Made by a program: the position numbers and the translations under genes
Shown: piece by piece, positions 35,762 through 46,356 of the stretch
How positions within the stretch are numbered: position 1 is the stretch's first letter
Layout of the letters: the number at the start of each line of letters is the position of its first letter
The notes under the pieces: generated by a model
What the model saw: only the letters and a program-made list of their open reading frames with translations
The model's database searches: none
What the model was told of the DNA's origin: nothing
NCBI GenBank assembly: GCA_047495785.1
Contig: JBLDXI010000060.1
Location: 310,001 to 374,000 of the forward strand
DNA length: 64,000 bases
Direction of reading: 5' to 3'
Source of the DNA: Lepidodermella squamata
Lineage: Eukaryota > Gastrotricha

Positions 35762-35801
35762 CTGATGATGGCTCACGAAAGAGCCGAAACGTCACGTTTA
35801 A
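35762..35801 (+). ncRNA. Hammerhead-ribozyme-like core, right arm
   Basis: CTGATGA (35762-35768), then a stem GGCTC/GAGCC capped by ACGAAA, then GAAAC (35786-35790), followed by a very short stem III (AC/GT around GTCAC) and a TTTA cleavage-site context. This matches the minimal hammerhead layout described in Penelope-like retroelements. Stem I partners are not obvious, so activity is unproven. Confidence 0.5.
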
Positions 35802-35830
35802 ATAAAGTGAATAAGAGTTCTCTGCCAATT

Positions 35831-37467
35831 CATAAATTTGAAAAATATTTAGATCTAAGTATTGAATAAGATCAGGAAGTTGTGTCTCTGTGTACAAGTT
35901 AAATTTACAGGTTGAGGGTGAAGAGTCGCAGAAGCCTGAAGTGATATCTCACTTGGCACATGCTTGAGTCTTGAGTGTATCAGCTAGTTTCTACCAAGAT
36001 CACGATACCGAAAAGCGCTGTTTGAAGTGTCACTTCACCTTTGCTTATGCAAGCACCTCTCAAAGTGAGCGCGTTTGCTCACTGGAGCCTTTGGCTTATT
36101 GATTGTCCCATATATAAGTAAGCCCCTCTAGTTCTCTTCGGCTGGCTCTGGAAGGGTATGATACTGGTGCATGGCCTGAATAAGCGAGAGATAAAGGAAC
36201 AATGGTTGCAAGCAACAGTTTCACCCTTGGGCTTGGGCTTGAACGTGTCAGGCTATCGAAAAAACTGACCTAAAAACGACAGGTACAATTAAGACGGATA
36301 CGCAGGATACGAAAAAATAATTACGGTAAACCCAACGGATGAGATGATATCGCCAATATTTGAATTTTGATAAATTGCGGTTAAAACCAACAGATTAGAG
36401 AATGACTATCTCAATGCCAACCATTTAACTCTTGTTATTAATGGTATGCTCACTTCTTGATTTTTCTCATAGCGCCCTTCTACATAAAAAAAATAACAAT
36501 CATAGACTAGTATGTAACAAAAAAAATGCCGCAGCCAAAAAAAAAACGGCCGGTGTTCATGAGAAAGAATTAATTCAATTACAGGCATTTAAAAAATTTC
36601 GCCACAGGACTGAATATTTTAGGCATTTTTTGCATCAGCTATTATAATATCGTTAAAACGTCATCTGACCTTTTGTAATGTCAGGAATTTGAAAAAAACT
36701 GTTAACATACGTGATCGTTTCACTTCGTTCATAGCAATTAGCGCAACAAAAAATGTCTGTGTCTCCTTAGTGCAATCTGAAATAATGAAATCGGCTACTT
36801 TCTCGAATTGGCGAAACAATTTTCGGCTTTAAACAAGTATGATAAGTGAGCTAGGTAAACAGGATCTTTTACCATCCTGTTCAAATTACGAAAATGCCTC
36901 AGAGAATCGTCTAAAGTCCACCGTTCATGACTGATGTTCGTTATGGTAATGCTAAGGAATAATTTCGGAATAATTTCATTGCCTCAAAATTTGGCAAAGA
37001 AAATTGAGAGAATTGAGAATGACCTAAAAATAAGGATTTAAATGAGGATTTAAAATTAAATAATTAATTAAAAATGCAGAACGTTTTCACAGGTAGGCAG
37101 GCTTTGAACGCATTATTCATAATTCTCAGCAGATCCTCGTTTATTTATGGATAGACTCATACTTTGACATACATAGATTTTAACAGAAAATGTTCCCTTT
37201 TTGGAAGGTAATTCTTTCAGAATCGTTTATATTATTTTTCGATTTTTTCAAATATTTGTTGTCTTGGTGAAATACATTATACAAAAACATGCTGTGCTGA
37301 TTTATTTTTCTTTTATCCAAATTATTTTTATAAAAATTACAGCTCTCTCAATTCCAAGCAAAATGCGATAAGAAACCGTTGCTATCGATGCAGCGAGGAT
37401 ATTCGTGATAGCAACTGCCACAAACTTTTCAAGATAATATACCTAATGCCAATTGAGCTCGCAAATA
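35831..37467. other. 1.6-kb spacer, no supportable gene
   Basis: AT-rich with several A and T runs (for example 36485-36550). The only open frames are 60-71 codons, overlap on opposite strands and are low in complexity. Confidence 0.45.
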
Positions 37468-37797
37468 ATGGACAAGGCAAGCTATGAGTTGTCGCAGTTT
37501 CAACAGCCGCCAGCCTATGGCGATGTCTCGACCGTCTTCGCACCCAGCGCCCCGTTGCCACCCCCAGCAGCCCCACAACCACATGTTCAAATCATCCTCC
37601 AACCCATCGAACAGCCATGGCAACAGCAGCAACAACAACGGCCACCACCAGCATCGTCCTCGCACGGTGAAACATCAAATCACGTGGAGTTGCTTGAGAA
37701 GCGGGGCAAAATTTGCGCCTACATATTCGCCGGCGTCGTATTTGTCGGCGTTGTAGCTCTGGCGATTGTAGCCGCGCTCGGCTTACTAGGCGATTAA
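37468..37797 (+). CDS. Small Pro/Gln-rich membrane protein with a PPxY motif
   Basis: A single open frame of 109 residues from ATG 37468. The N-terminal half is Pro/Gln-rich and contains QQPPAYGD, a PPxY motif that binds WW domains such as those of Nedd4-type ubiquitin ligases, plus a QQQQQQ run. A single hydrophobic helix near the C-terminus (AYIFAGVVFVGVVALAIVAA) ends four to five residues before the stop. This is the layout of a tail-anchored or type II adaptor exposing its N-terminus to the cytosol. No close family is recognised. A longer open frame on minus is a shadow. Confidence 0.6.
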   Translation: MDKASYELSQFQQPPAYGDVSTVFAPSAPLPPPAAPQPHVQIILQPIEQPWQQQQQQRPPPASSSHGETSNHVELLEKRGKICAYIFAGVVFVGVVALAIVAALGLLGD

Positions 37798-38110
37798 ATT
37801 GAATTTGTCTGTCTTGTTGACCGCATCATCATGACTTGTTTTTGATACAGTGGTGGCCACTTCGTAGAATAAACATTTCACTATCGCGTTTAAAACCCCC
37901 TGCTGATACGTAAACATCATCATGTGAAGTGGAGCAAATCGCATCAAAAATTGAGTGGAAAAAAGTCGCACAGTGAAAAAAACGAGTTCGCTTATTAAAT
38001 TAGGTGCGCTCAGCTGCGCTTCTGATTTCCGCAATTAGCCGCCAGGCGCTTAATATCCGCCAGGGCTGATGCGTTGCTTGACTGATGACCTCATTTTTAT
38101 CAATTCTACA
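37798..38110. other. Spacer upstream of LGIC-G
   Basis: Contains AATAAA on plus near 37869 for the preceding gene. No other feature seen. Confidence 0.4.
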
Positions 38111-40034
38111 ATGCAATATATTCACTGGTTCATCATGATTTTGGCTAGCCTCCAGCCTGGGCTCACGACTTGGAACAGGACCAGTACTGAGCGCAACCTG
38201 TTGATTGAGGACATTCGAGCGAATTTCTCGCGAAAATGCCCCATGTTTGCATCTCGAAATCTTCCCGTTGAATTGGGCGTACGGTCGAATTTTAGCGATC
38301 CTGTTAAACTTATCATCTATTTCACACTACAACGGCTTGTTGCGATTGATGACGCGGCGAGAAGTTTGTCGATTTTTGTAGAAATCAACGTCATTTGGCC
38401 GCTTGCTTGCACCGAAGCTATGACGAGTAGTAACTTTGGCCAAACGGCCATGGATAAGGTGTTCTTTTTCGTCAATTCAAGCGATATTTGGTACCCGAAA
38501 CTCATCCACGTAAATGCCTTGGCCGAATCGAGGCCCATCGAAACGTGAGTCACGGAGTCACTAGTTTTCAGCTTGACTAGCAGCTGACAGTTTATTGAGT
38601 GTAAGTCTCACGCGAACAATTTGAAAAATTCGAAGCTTGGAAATGTACTATACATTTTTTAGTAAAAACGCAAATTTATCGCATAATCAAATTTCGAGAA
38701 TTTTTCGAAATTTCGGATTACTTTTGGATGCTTTGAAATCGCATATTTACAGCATATGTACTTTGTATAAAAAAAGAACACATTTTTCACGAACAATGGT
38801 ATTTTGAGAATTTTCGGAATTTTTTTAGATATTTTTTTAATTTTGAGGGTCTTGGTTTTAGCGGAACGTAATTTTAAATAATTAATTCGTACAAATCGGC
38901 TTTTTCTGGAATAATTTAACGATTAATTAGAAAAATCTCAAAAGAAGTCCCGTGATTTTCTGTATTAAGGCATAATTTAAAGTAAAACTAGCACATAAAT
39001 AAGCGGATTCCTGTGATATCCCTCATCACGGCTTTGCGAACAAGGCTAAATCAATATTATTAACAGACAATACAAATTTATAAAATCTGATAAAATCTAA
39101 TACCTATATTTACATTGAGAAGCTTCGAGTTTATCGCCTGAAAATCTGCCTTAAGAAAATAAGGAATTAGTGCGGCGTAGGTGTGATTATTTCCTATAAT
39201 AATTAGACTGCATTTTTCGAAGAAGGTTGGGGCACTCTCAGAATTTTTGAGACCATTTTTACATGCTAACGAATACTTGAAAATGTATGATGTTCTCTTT
39301 GCAGATTGTTACGTGATGGCCTGATCGTTAACCCGCTAGCCCACGAGCCATCGGTCGCTCTTTGGGTCAGCGGCCAGCTGGACTCAACCTGCGAATCATA
39401 CACAATTTCTCGCTACCCGCTCGACACGCTTGACTGCACCGTAGTCTTCGAGCCGTTCGACACGTCCGACATGGTTCGAATCGAGCCGCATCGCGTTTAC
39501 TTCGAACTCGAACCAGTCAGCGCAGCTCACGACAACTGGGACCTTGTTCTGCCCTTCAACCACTCGGCAACAACCCACCACCGGCAAACAGGCGTCTACG
39601 ACCGCGCCGGCTTTCACATGCGGTTCAGACGCCGCACTTCGCTGCATCACACGGCGATTTTCTTCCAGGTTTTCGTGCTCACAATTCTTCAACTGAGCTC
39701 ACTGCTGATGGAGCCATGCGCCACAGATCGACCAGTTTTCTGCCTCATCGCCATGCTAGGGCTAGTCGTACTGCTAACCGCATTTTCACAAGGGCTACCT
39801 CCTACATCTGAGCCTGTTCACTTTGTTTCACTGATTGAATTTAACATTTTAATGAGTTCAGTCGTGGCTATATATTGCCTGGCAACTTGTGCCGTAGCCG
39901 ACTCGGAGTGGGCTAGAAGCGAGTCAGTTTTCAGGTACACGTGGATTCGATTGACAGACCTCGTGTTCGGATTCATCTCCACGCTCCTCATCACTGCGAT
40001 CGACGTCATGTTTGTCGCTAAAATGATACTTTGA
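38111..40034 (+). CDS. Cys-loop ligand-gated ion channel (LGIC-G)
   Basis: Two exons (38111-38544, 39305-40034) with a phase-2 intron of 760 nt give 387 residues. An in-frame ATG at 38069 would add 14 residues, but the 38111 start gives a cleaner signal peptide (MQYIHWFIMILASLQPG). Landmarks are CPMFASRNLPVELGVRSNF, WPLACTEAM, a Cys-loop CESYTISRYPLDTLDC in which FPFD is YPLD, and M2 FCLIAMLGLVVLLTAFS after Asp-Arg. It sits opposite in orientation to the D-E-F array, so an inversion followed duplication. Its intron is about 14 times longer than those of its relatives. AATAAA lies at 40045-40050. Confidence 0.86.
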
Positions 40035-40699
40035 AATGATGGAAATAAATCGATAACAGGTCAAACGATGAGACGTTCTAGATTTTTGATAGCCTCTTTT
40101 ATGGATAAATTGATTGCTCTATCAAGAAATCGAAATATTATAAGGAGAAATCGATTTGACGTAGTAGCATTTCTCACTCTGAAATTGCGGGGGAAATCCA
40201 GGACAGGCGCCCACCTTGAGAAAAATAATAGCAAAATTGTGATTACGGGTGCAATTCGAGTGCATCCGCTCGAGTCCGCGACAAGTGCGATGACTGCGTA
40301 TAATAATAATATAATAAGATATTGACGAGTTATTAGGGAAAAGGATCCGGAAAGTGGGTCAAATCGGAAGAGGAAATTTAGGTCCAGATTTGATATTTTT
40401 GGGAATTTTTCACGCTGAAATTTCAAATTAAAGTTTAAAAAATTTTGAAATTTTTGAATTTTTTTGAAAAACCTTTGTGCTTTTGCAACTACTCGTGTGA
40501 ATTTTTGAATTGGGTTTAATTTTTGAGAAAATAAACGCGTTTCATCTGCGACCAATCAGGCGAAAATAAAGAAGTCAAATTATTCCATTCCTGATTTTAT
40601 TATTATCGGTAATTCGATCGGTTATTTTAGGAACAAAAAAGCGGGCTTGAACTGGCTCGTAAAATCACAATGCAAAAATGCCAGGTGGCAAGAAGCAGT
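40035..40699. other. AT-rich 3' flanks of LGIC-G and the Ly6-like gene
   Basis: The two genes converge here. Open frames on both strands (40061-40555) are AT-rich and overlap; none is supported. Confidence 0.4.
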
Positions 40700-41535
40700 T
40701 CAAAGGGCGACAACCGAGAGCAGGCCAGCAGCCGCGGCGATGATGACGGCCGTCGACAGCACGACGTGCTCGGCGCCGTTGCAGAAGTCGGTCCGGCAGC
40801 AGAAGACGTCGGCCGACGCGCCGCGCCTCGAGTCGCGCCGCTTGCAGTCCGGCTGGCAGCCCTTGGTGACGTAGCTGACCGGCGGGCCTTGCGGGCCGGT
40901 GCCGCCGGTGAACGAGCGGCGCTGGCGGTAGTAGACGCCCGGCGCCGGCAGGCCGGGTCCGCTGAGCAGCGCCGATGTGCGGCTGGCGAGCACCGGGTTC
41001 TCGAGTACCATGCCGGGTACGGCTCCACCGAGTGGGCCCACTGCGGCGCCTGGCATCAGCGCTGGGCCGCCGACTGGTACCGCTGCGATGCCGGCAGAGG
41101 CGCCTGGCCCAACGGGTACAACGGCTTCGGCGGGTTGAATCGGCCCGGCAACGGCTCCGGCGGGTATTGGCTGGCCGTAGGGCTCGGCATCAACAAAGCC
41201 GGTCGCGACTGATTTCTAACAAAATTTGAAAAATTTACAAAATTGCTCCTTTAATTGAATTTCATGGACAAATTTGGAAATTTTTTTCAAAAAATTTGAA
41301 TAATAAAAAAAATGAAAATAAAATTTGGGACAAACCACACAGAAGCCGTGTTCAATGACGCATGTCCCAGTAACGCTGTCGACACATTGAAGCAATCCAG
41401 CTGTTGAAAAAATGAATAATAAAATTGAAAAATAATCATTTTGAAAAAAAACTCACGCTGTCGACTGCCTGCACCCGGGAAATTAAGCGCCAAGGCGATG
41501 AATACCGATGATAATAGGAAAGAGAGGCTGAGCAT
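40700..41535 (-). CDS. Ly6/three-finger GPI-anchored protein with a Pro/Gly/Ala insert
   Basis: Three exons (41535-41457, 41400-41332, 41208-40700) give 218 residues. A signal peptide (MLSLSFLLSSVFIALALN) precedes LLQCVDSVTGTCVIEHGFC, the first finger of a Ly6/uPAR fold. The last finger reads GCQPDC, then VFCCRTDFCN, the terminal CC-x5-CN signature. A C-terminal hydrophobic stretch (VVLSTAVIIAAAAGLL) fits a GPI signal. Between the fingers lies about 90 residues rich in Ala, Pro, Gly and Val, absent from normal family members, encoded by GC-rich sequence unlike the AT-rich flanks. The exon-2 donor (TTT|GTCCCA) is weak. Such proteins often modulate nicotinic-type receptors, and LGIC-G is adjacent; a link is only speculative. 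Confidence 0.72.
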
Positions 41536-41929
41536 TCTGAATGTATGATGTGATGGTAATATATTATTATTGTGAGGTGAATGCTGAGACTGATGCTGAA
41601 CCACGGCTTCGCTGCCGCCTGATATGGACCGCCATGGCTGTGTGACAATTCTAAAGCTCAATCTCTATTGCACAACAATGATTTGATTGCAGTAGATTTA
41701 TTTTTGAATCGCTCGAGTTGCGTTACCATAACAGTCTATTACGCCCAAATATTACATTATGGTCGTGTTCAAGCTGTCTTTTTGAAGAATTCAGCCTGTT
41801 TTAAAAATTGTAGTCATTAATTGTAAATTAAAAGCCTTAGAAAATCATCTGAAAATTGAGAGAAATTTTAGAATTTTTTAGAAACAGAAAATCTGCGGCT
41901 CCTTATGACTTGCCTGAAAATATCAACTA

Positions 41930-42102
41930 CAGGGTGACCAAAAAACTTTGCAGAAGGCGAATTCGATGCGCAGCGATTTACGGAGGAAATTCAAGAAATT
42001 GAGGAGTTCCATTGAATGCTTGAAATTCGTCAACTTCTTAAAACTTCTCATTAAATTGATACGCATCGAATTCGCCTTCTGCCCAATTTTTTGGCCACCC
42101 TG
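41930..42102. mobile_element. 173-bp Tc1/mariner-type MITE
   Basis: The ends are CAGGGTGACCAAAAAA and CAGGGTGGCCAAAAAA in inverted orientation, flanked by TA on both sides (41928-41929, 42103-42104). The inverted homology continues inward through GCAGAAGGCGAATTCGATGC, about 45 bp in all. Confidence 0.85.
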
Positions 42103-44334
42103 TATATTCTCAAGCACAGACAGAAGGTTTCTCGAATAAAAGTTGAGCAGATTGTAGCGTTTTAAAAATTATTTGGGTCTTAGTTTTAGCGGAATCAAGT
42201 TTGGGCGGGAGCGGGCCAAATTTTGAGTAAACAATCCGCGCAAAAATGAATTTTTCAATTTTTCTGGAATTTCACGCTTAATTTAAAAAAATCTGAATAA
42301 TGACCGCAATATTCTTCGCGATCTAATCTATAGAAGGCCTGGCCATCACTTTTACTTCGAAAAAATGTATTCGAAAAATGGCTATTCTTTTTTATTCGCG
42401 TTTGGAACCAAATTTCGAAATTTGGTTACAACGATACAGCCAATTTTGGTTCCGCTAAATTTGGTTGATGATATCCTGCTATAATTTTGTAGTAAAACCG
42501 AAAATTTATAAACACACTTGAGTAACACTCACTTATCGACTGATTTGCGAGGTTAAAATGCAAAAATTTTTTTTATTTAATTTAATCTTCAACATGACCA
42601 TTCTGAACTACGGCCTAAAGACATTTCCAGGTGGACGAATAAGGGCAATATCAACAATTATCAGCACAAACCCAGCTTGATGCCGGTCCAGAGGCTATCG
42701 ATTGGTTAATCGATTAATTAACGTAATTGATTAATTCCGCACCTCAAACACAACCGCTTTACCGCCTAAGTAACCGATTGTCTCATACTTTTTCTCTCCT
42801 TATGCCACCTGAATGAAGGCCTGAATGAATCACGATAGCTTCATTTTCATGCGTAAATTATGTTCAAAATCTAATATCTCGGAATCTAATGTGCGGGGAG
42901 CAACTGAGCAGAGATTTTGTTATTTTGGGAATTGAGATTTTATTTCAAATTGATGGCGAAACGAGCAATTCCTTATATAGTAGGTTTTGCGGCGAAGTAA
43001 TAATTTCGCCCTGTTTCTGCCGTAGTCACGCCGTAGTTCATCAGCCGTGGTTCCGCCGATGCCGCAACAGTCGAAACTATTCGATGGCACTGATGATGCG
43101 CGACTCGCAATACAGCTACATATCAATCTGAAAATTAAGCTGGATTGAAGGCCATTTACAACCTTTCGCAGGTGATTGCTCAATCGCAGGCTGATTTCGA
43201 TCACAATCAACAGCAATTTCATTTCATAGATTGAAATCGTCATGAATATTGTTCAGCCCATTTGTAAAACTCAATTTAATGTGAAATATTTGCTGCATTT
43301 TTTCGAGCTGGAGATGTCACTCGGCCGTCACGTTGCCGGTTGTTCACTTGACACGCACTTCATTTGTTTTATTTATTGATTCAGCCACAACAAAATCAGG
43401 ATTTAAAATCTCAAACATCAAAGCTCAGATCTCGCAAGATGACAGGAAAATTGTACTAGTCTTAGTGTCTAGAATAAACTTTAAATTATCATTGGCGATC
43501 AAAATTGATCAACTAATTCCTGAGAAATCAGGCTATTCAACGGGTCGAAATCTGGAAGCTGGAGTAAATTTCCTAGAGAAAAAAATATGCGTATCATGAG
43601 TGTACGGTCAGAGTATCGATGTAGATAGTTCGGGTCCGTTTCAGATTCCTTTCAGCCCAAACCTTATAGATCGATATTAGTTGTTAGGTTGGAATAAGGC
43701 CGAAGATTTGTTTATAATTGACTTTGATCAGTTAAATTGATGTCTGTTTTCAACCAATTCATCAATTCAGTAAAGTTTGGCAGCATGACTGTGAAGAAGT
43801 TCGTCTTATTCCCCATTTTTTAATCTAAACGAGTTATTTCGGTAATCACTGACAGCCCCTGTCCGGGTAATCTCAGCCTCGTCGTTATTTGAACAAGTTT
43901 CAGAGTGGTTTAAATTGGCAACTTCTCATAGTTCTATAATCGCCAACTAAACATCGCTGATCAGTCTTATTTAATCAACATAGGAATGTCTTGTATTAAA
44001 GTCTAAGGAATTTGTTGTTTGTCATTGCATTTCTTCCCGAGGGGCTGTAGATTTCCTGCCTATTATTGCGTAGCTAATCGGCTGGCAAATCAAGCATGCG
44101 ATTCGATGAAATGTCACCTGACATTTAAGACAATCTGATTTCACACAAAAATAGACTATACGATCTATAGGATTGGACATTATTATCCTTCAGCGTGGTG
44201 AATCCATTTCCTGCTATAATATGAATCACTGAAGCCAATAAGGAAGATATATGACTGAAATTGAACCGGTAACCTTTATTGTTTCCAAGTGTAACAAAAT
44301 AAAAAGAGAAATAAATCAGTAAAAAGCAGATAGT
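42103..44334. other. 2.2-kb spacer with no confident gene
   Basis: A phrase at about 42175-42200 (GGGTCTTAGTTTTAGCGGAA) recurs with one change in the LGIC-G intron near 38850, so a dispersed repeat may be present. On minus near 43243-42920 an open frame starts with a signal-like MKLLLIVIEISLRL, but no continuing domain is found. Nothing else is supported. Confidence 0.4.
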
Positions 44335-45040
44335 CTAACCCCGCCCTGACATAATGTCACTAGCTACCTTCTGAGCCCACATGTAGAACGACCCGCGTTG
44401 GTGGCAGATGTCAGCCGACTTGAAAATGCCCATGCATTCATTGAGCCGTTTCAGATGTTGCGCCTCGCGAACAACATCGGCAAGCTGTCGCATGCGCTGT
44501 GCCAGCACTAGCGCGACATTGTCACACGTCAGCGGAGCAGAGATGGTTGCAGCCGGAATTGCACCCTGGCGATAGAACTTCGAGGGATTCGCCTGTTTTT
44601 CTTTTGTGACCGCTTGCTTCAAGTTTTTAAATCCTTTGGCATATTTCGGTGTCGTAGTTGTGCGATGGCGAGGCTTTGGCCGGGTCTTGACGGATACCTT
44701 CGCGATACTCGGCTTCGTTTTACGCGTGGTTGGACGAGCAGTTGTTGTAATAACCGGGCCGCGGTACGCTTTCTTTTTCGCTACGCAGTTGAGTTGGAAT
44801 CGTTTAGCCGCAACTATCGAGAGAGATATTAGCTTTACTGCAGCCTCGTGGAGATTTACTGGGAAAAAGAGACCAGTAGGAAAAATAAAAAATCGGAAAT
44901 AAATGCTTACCCTGGTTGCCATCAAGCTGTTTTATAGCATGTTTCCATCTGTTGGCTTTATCGTCATCATCAGTTTCGGAGTGGGCATCGATAACAGTAA
45001 GCAGCAGAGATATCATCGCGACTGCAGTGAATAAAGGCAT
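44335..45040 (-). CDS. Small secreted protein, new family member 1
   Basis: Two exons (45040-44911 and 44813-44335) with a phase-1 intron give 202 residues. A signal peptide (MPLFTAVAMISLLLTVIDA) leads to an acidic stretch, then a long basic Lys/Thr/Arg/Pro linker (TTTARPTTRKTKPS). The C-terminal domain is predicted helical: MRQLADVVREAQHLKRL, then NECMGIFKSADICHQ and SFYMWAQKVASDIMSG. The same domain recurs at 45723-46356 and 61958-62483. The linker is probably unstructured and could bind acidic partners. I do not recognise the domain from any named family. An acceptor at about 44849 would be an alternative for exon 2 and would add 12 residues. Confidence 0.72.
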
Positions 45041-45722
45041 TTTCGAAAATCTCTAAATTTTCAATCATATGGATATCTTCAGAAACAAAATAAGCGATAG
45101 TATAATGCGTCGACATGATGTCGGCAGACCATTTATTGATCGCCTCTTTAATTTGAATGACAACGCGTGACAGTGCATTTACGTATTGTCAATTCACAAA
45201 AATAGCCTGTGTTATGGCCTGTAAAACAGTACTTGACATTAAGTCTTTTTCGGTTCAATGAAGCCACGCACTTCATGTGAAAAAATAGTCTGAATTCAGG
45301 AATAATCGGGGTCAGAGTGCCAAGCATTGTCATAAGGCCAATATTCCCGCTTTCAACCACTTCAGCTCAATTTGTTTTCAAATACTATAGCCAGTACTAC
45401 ACAAAATTGGGTTGGAAAAAATAAGACGCAAGGCTGCTTTTAGGCTGCGTACTGTATTCACTGCCGTAGTCGAGCTATGAATGATTCATCATTTATTGTC
45501 AGAGTCACTGAGAAAACAAAAACATAGTCAGACATATTCTCCGAACAAACAGCTTGAAATTTCATCCTAAACAGTATTAATTAAATCAGCCGCATTGACG
45601 AGCTCAAACCTGCTAAGCATCTGCAGAAAAACAAAAATGCTTCAAAGAAAAGTGTTAGGTTACACCTGCCGTATCGACTTGCGAATATTATGTATGTTTA
45701 TGGTGAGCACTGGGAGTTGAAT
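45041..45722. other. Spacer between two members of the secreted family
   Basis: No gene supported. Short open frames near 45148-45360 lack any feature. Confidence 0.4.
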
Positions 45723-46356
45723 TCATAGTATTCGCCGGCCCGACATGATTTCCTTCGCTAAAACTTGCGCCCACATGTAGAATGTCTTCTTCTGGTGGCA
45801 GATTTCCGCTGAACCAAAGACTGCCATACAGGATTGAAACCGCTGACGCCGTCGAATCTCCGCAATCACATCCGACAATTGTTGCAGCTGAAGTGACAAC
45901 AGCCCAGCAGCTTGAGAGCAAGGTTCGACAAGGCTTCTACCAGCTATGTCAAATATCGGATTTTCCACGGCAAAGTTTTTGCGTTGAAGAAGGCCTGTCA
46001 ACATTCGAAGCTTCCTTAGGGCTTTTATCGGTTCAACTGTGGGCTCGGGACTTAATTTGCTAAACCTTTCTAACTCAGATTTTTTACCAAGCAGCTTCAG
46101 GTCAATTTTGACGCTGCCACAGAGTTTCTGATACTGTTTGGTTCCAATGAAAGATCTTCGCAGCAGCATTCCTACTAAATCGGCCATATCGCCTGCTGTT
46201 AGATGACATATTTGCAAAAGCAGTCAAACCGGAATGAATCTTATTACCTTCACCATCTGCTGTATGTGACTGGCCTCTTTTGAAATTAATCAAGGGAAAA
46301 GAAGCACAAGTGCCTGCTGAAACCATGCCAAGGAACGCGATAAGTTCTCCAATCAT
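45723..46356 (-). CDS. Small secreted protein, new family member 2
   Basis: Two exons (46356-46248 and 46195-45723) with a phase-1 intron give 193 residues. A signal peptide (MIGELIAFLGMVSAGTCA) is followed by a variable middle and the C-terminal domain LQQLSDVIAEIRRRQRF, then QSCMAVFGSAEICHQKKTF and YMWAQVLAKEIMSGRR. It is the nearest relative of member 1, same strand, 680 bp away, so a tandem duplication. The middle is less basic than in member 1, so only the C-terminal domain is conserved. The gene has one extra Cys just before the domain (EPCSQ), as member 1 does (LTCDN). Confidence 0.72.

Larger units (their letters stand above)
35555..35830. mobile_element. Fold-back element with ~90-bp inverted arms
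   Basis: The arms (about 35555-35644 and 35740-35829) are near-perfect inverted copies starting ATTGGCAGAGAACTC and reading toward the centre through CAAAACAAGATAAAG. The centre carries 10-12-bp tandem units of TTTATCTTGTTT (about 35711-35752). No coding capacity. Each arm holds a hammerhead-like core. The single-strand form would make one long hairpin. Confidence 0.85.

Noticed and set aside
40670-41229. Long plus-strand frames of 84-180 codons opposite the Ly6-like gene.
   Set aside because: They arise from the GC-rich insert read backwards; the minus frame has a signal peptide, Cys signature and GPI-like tail.
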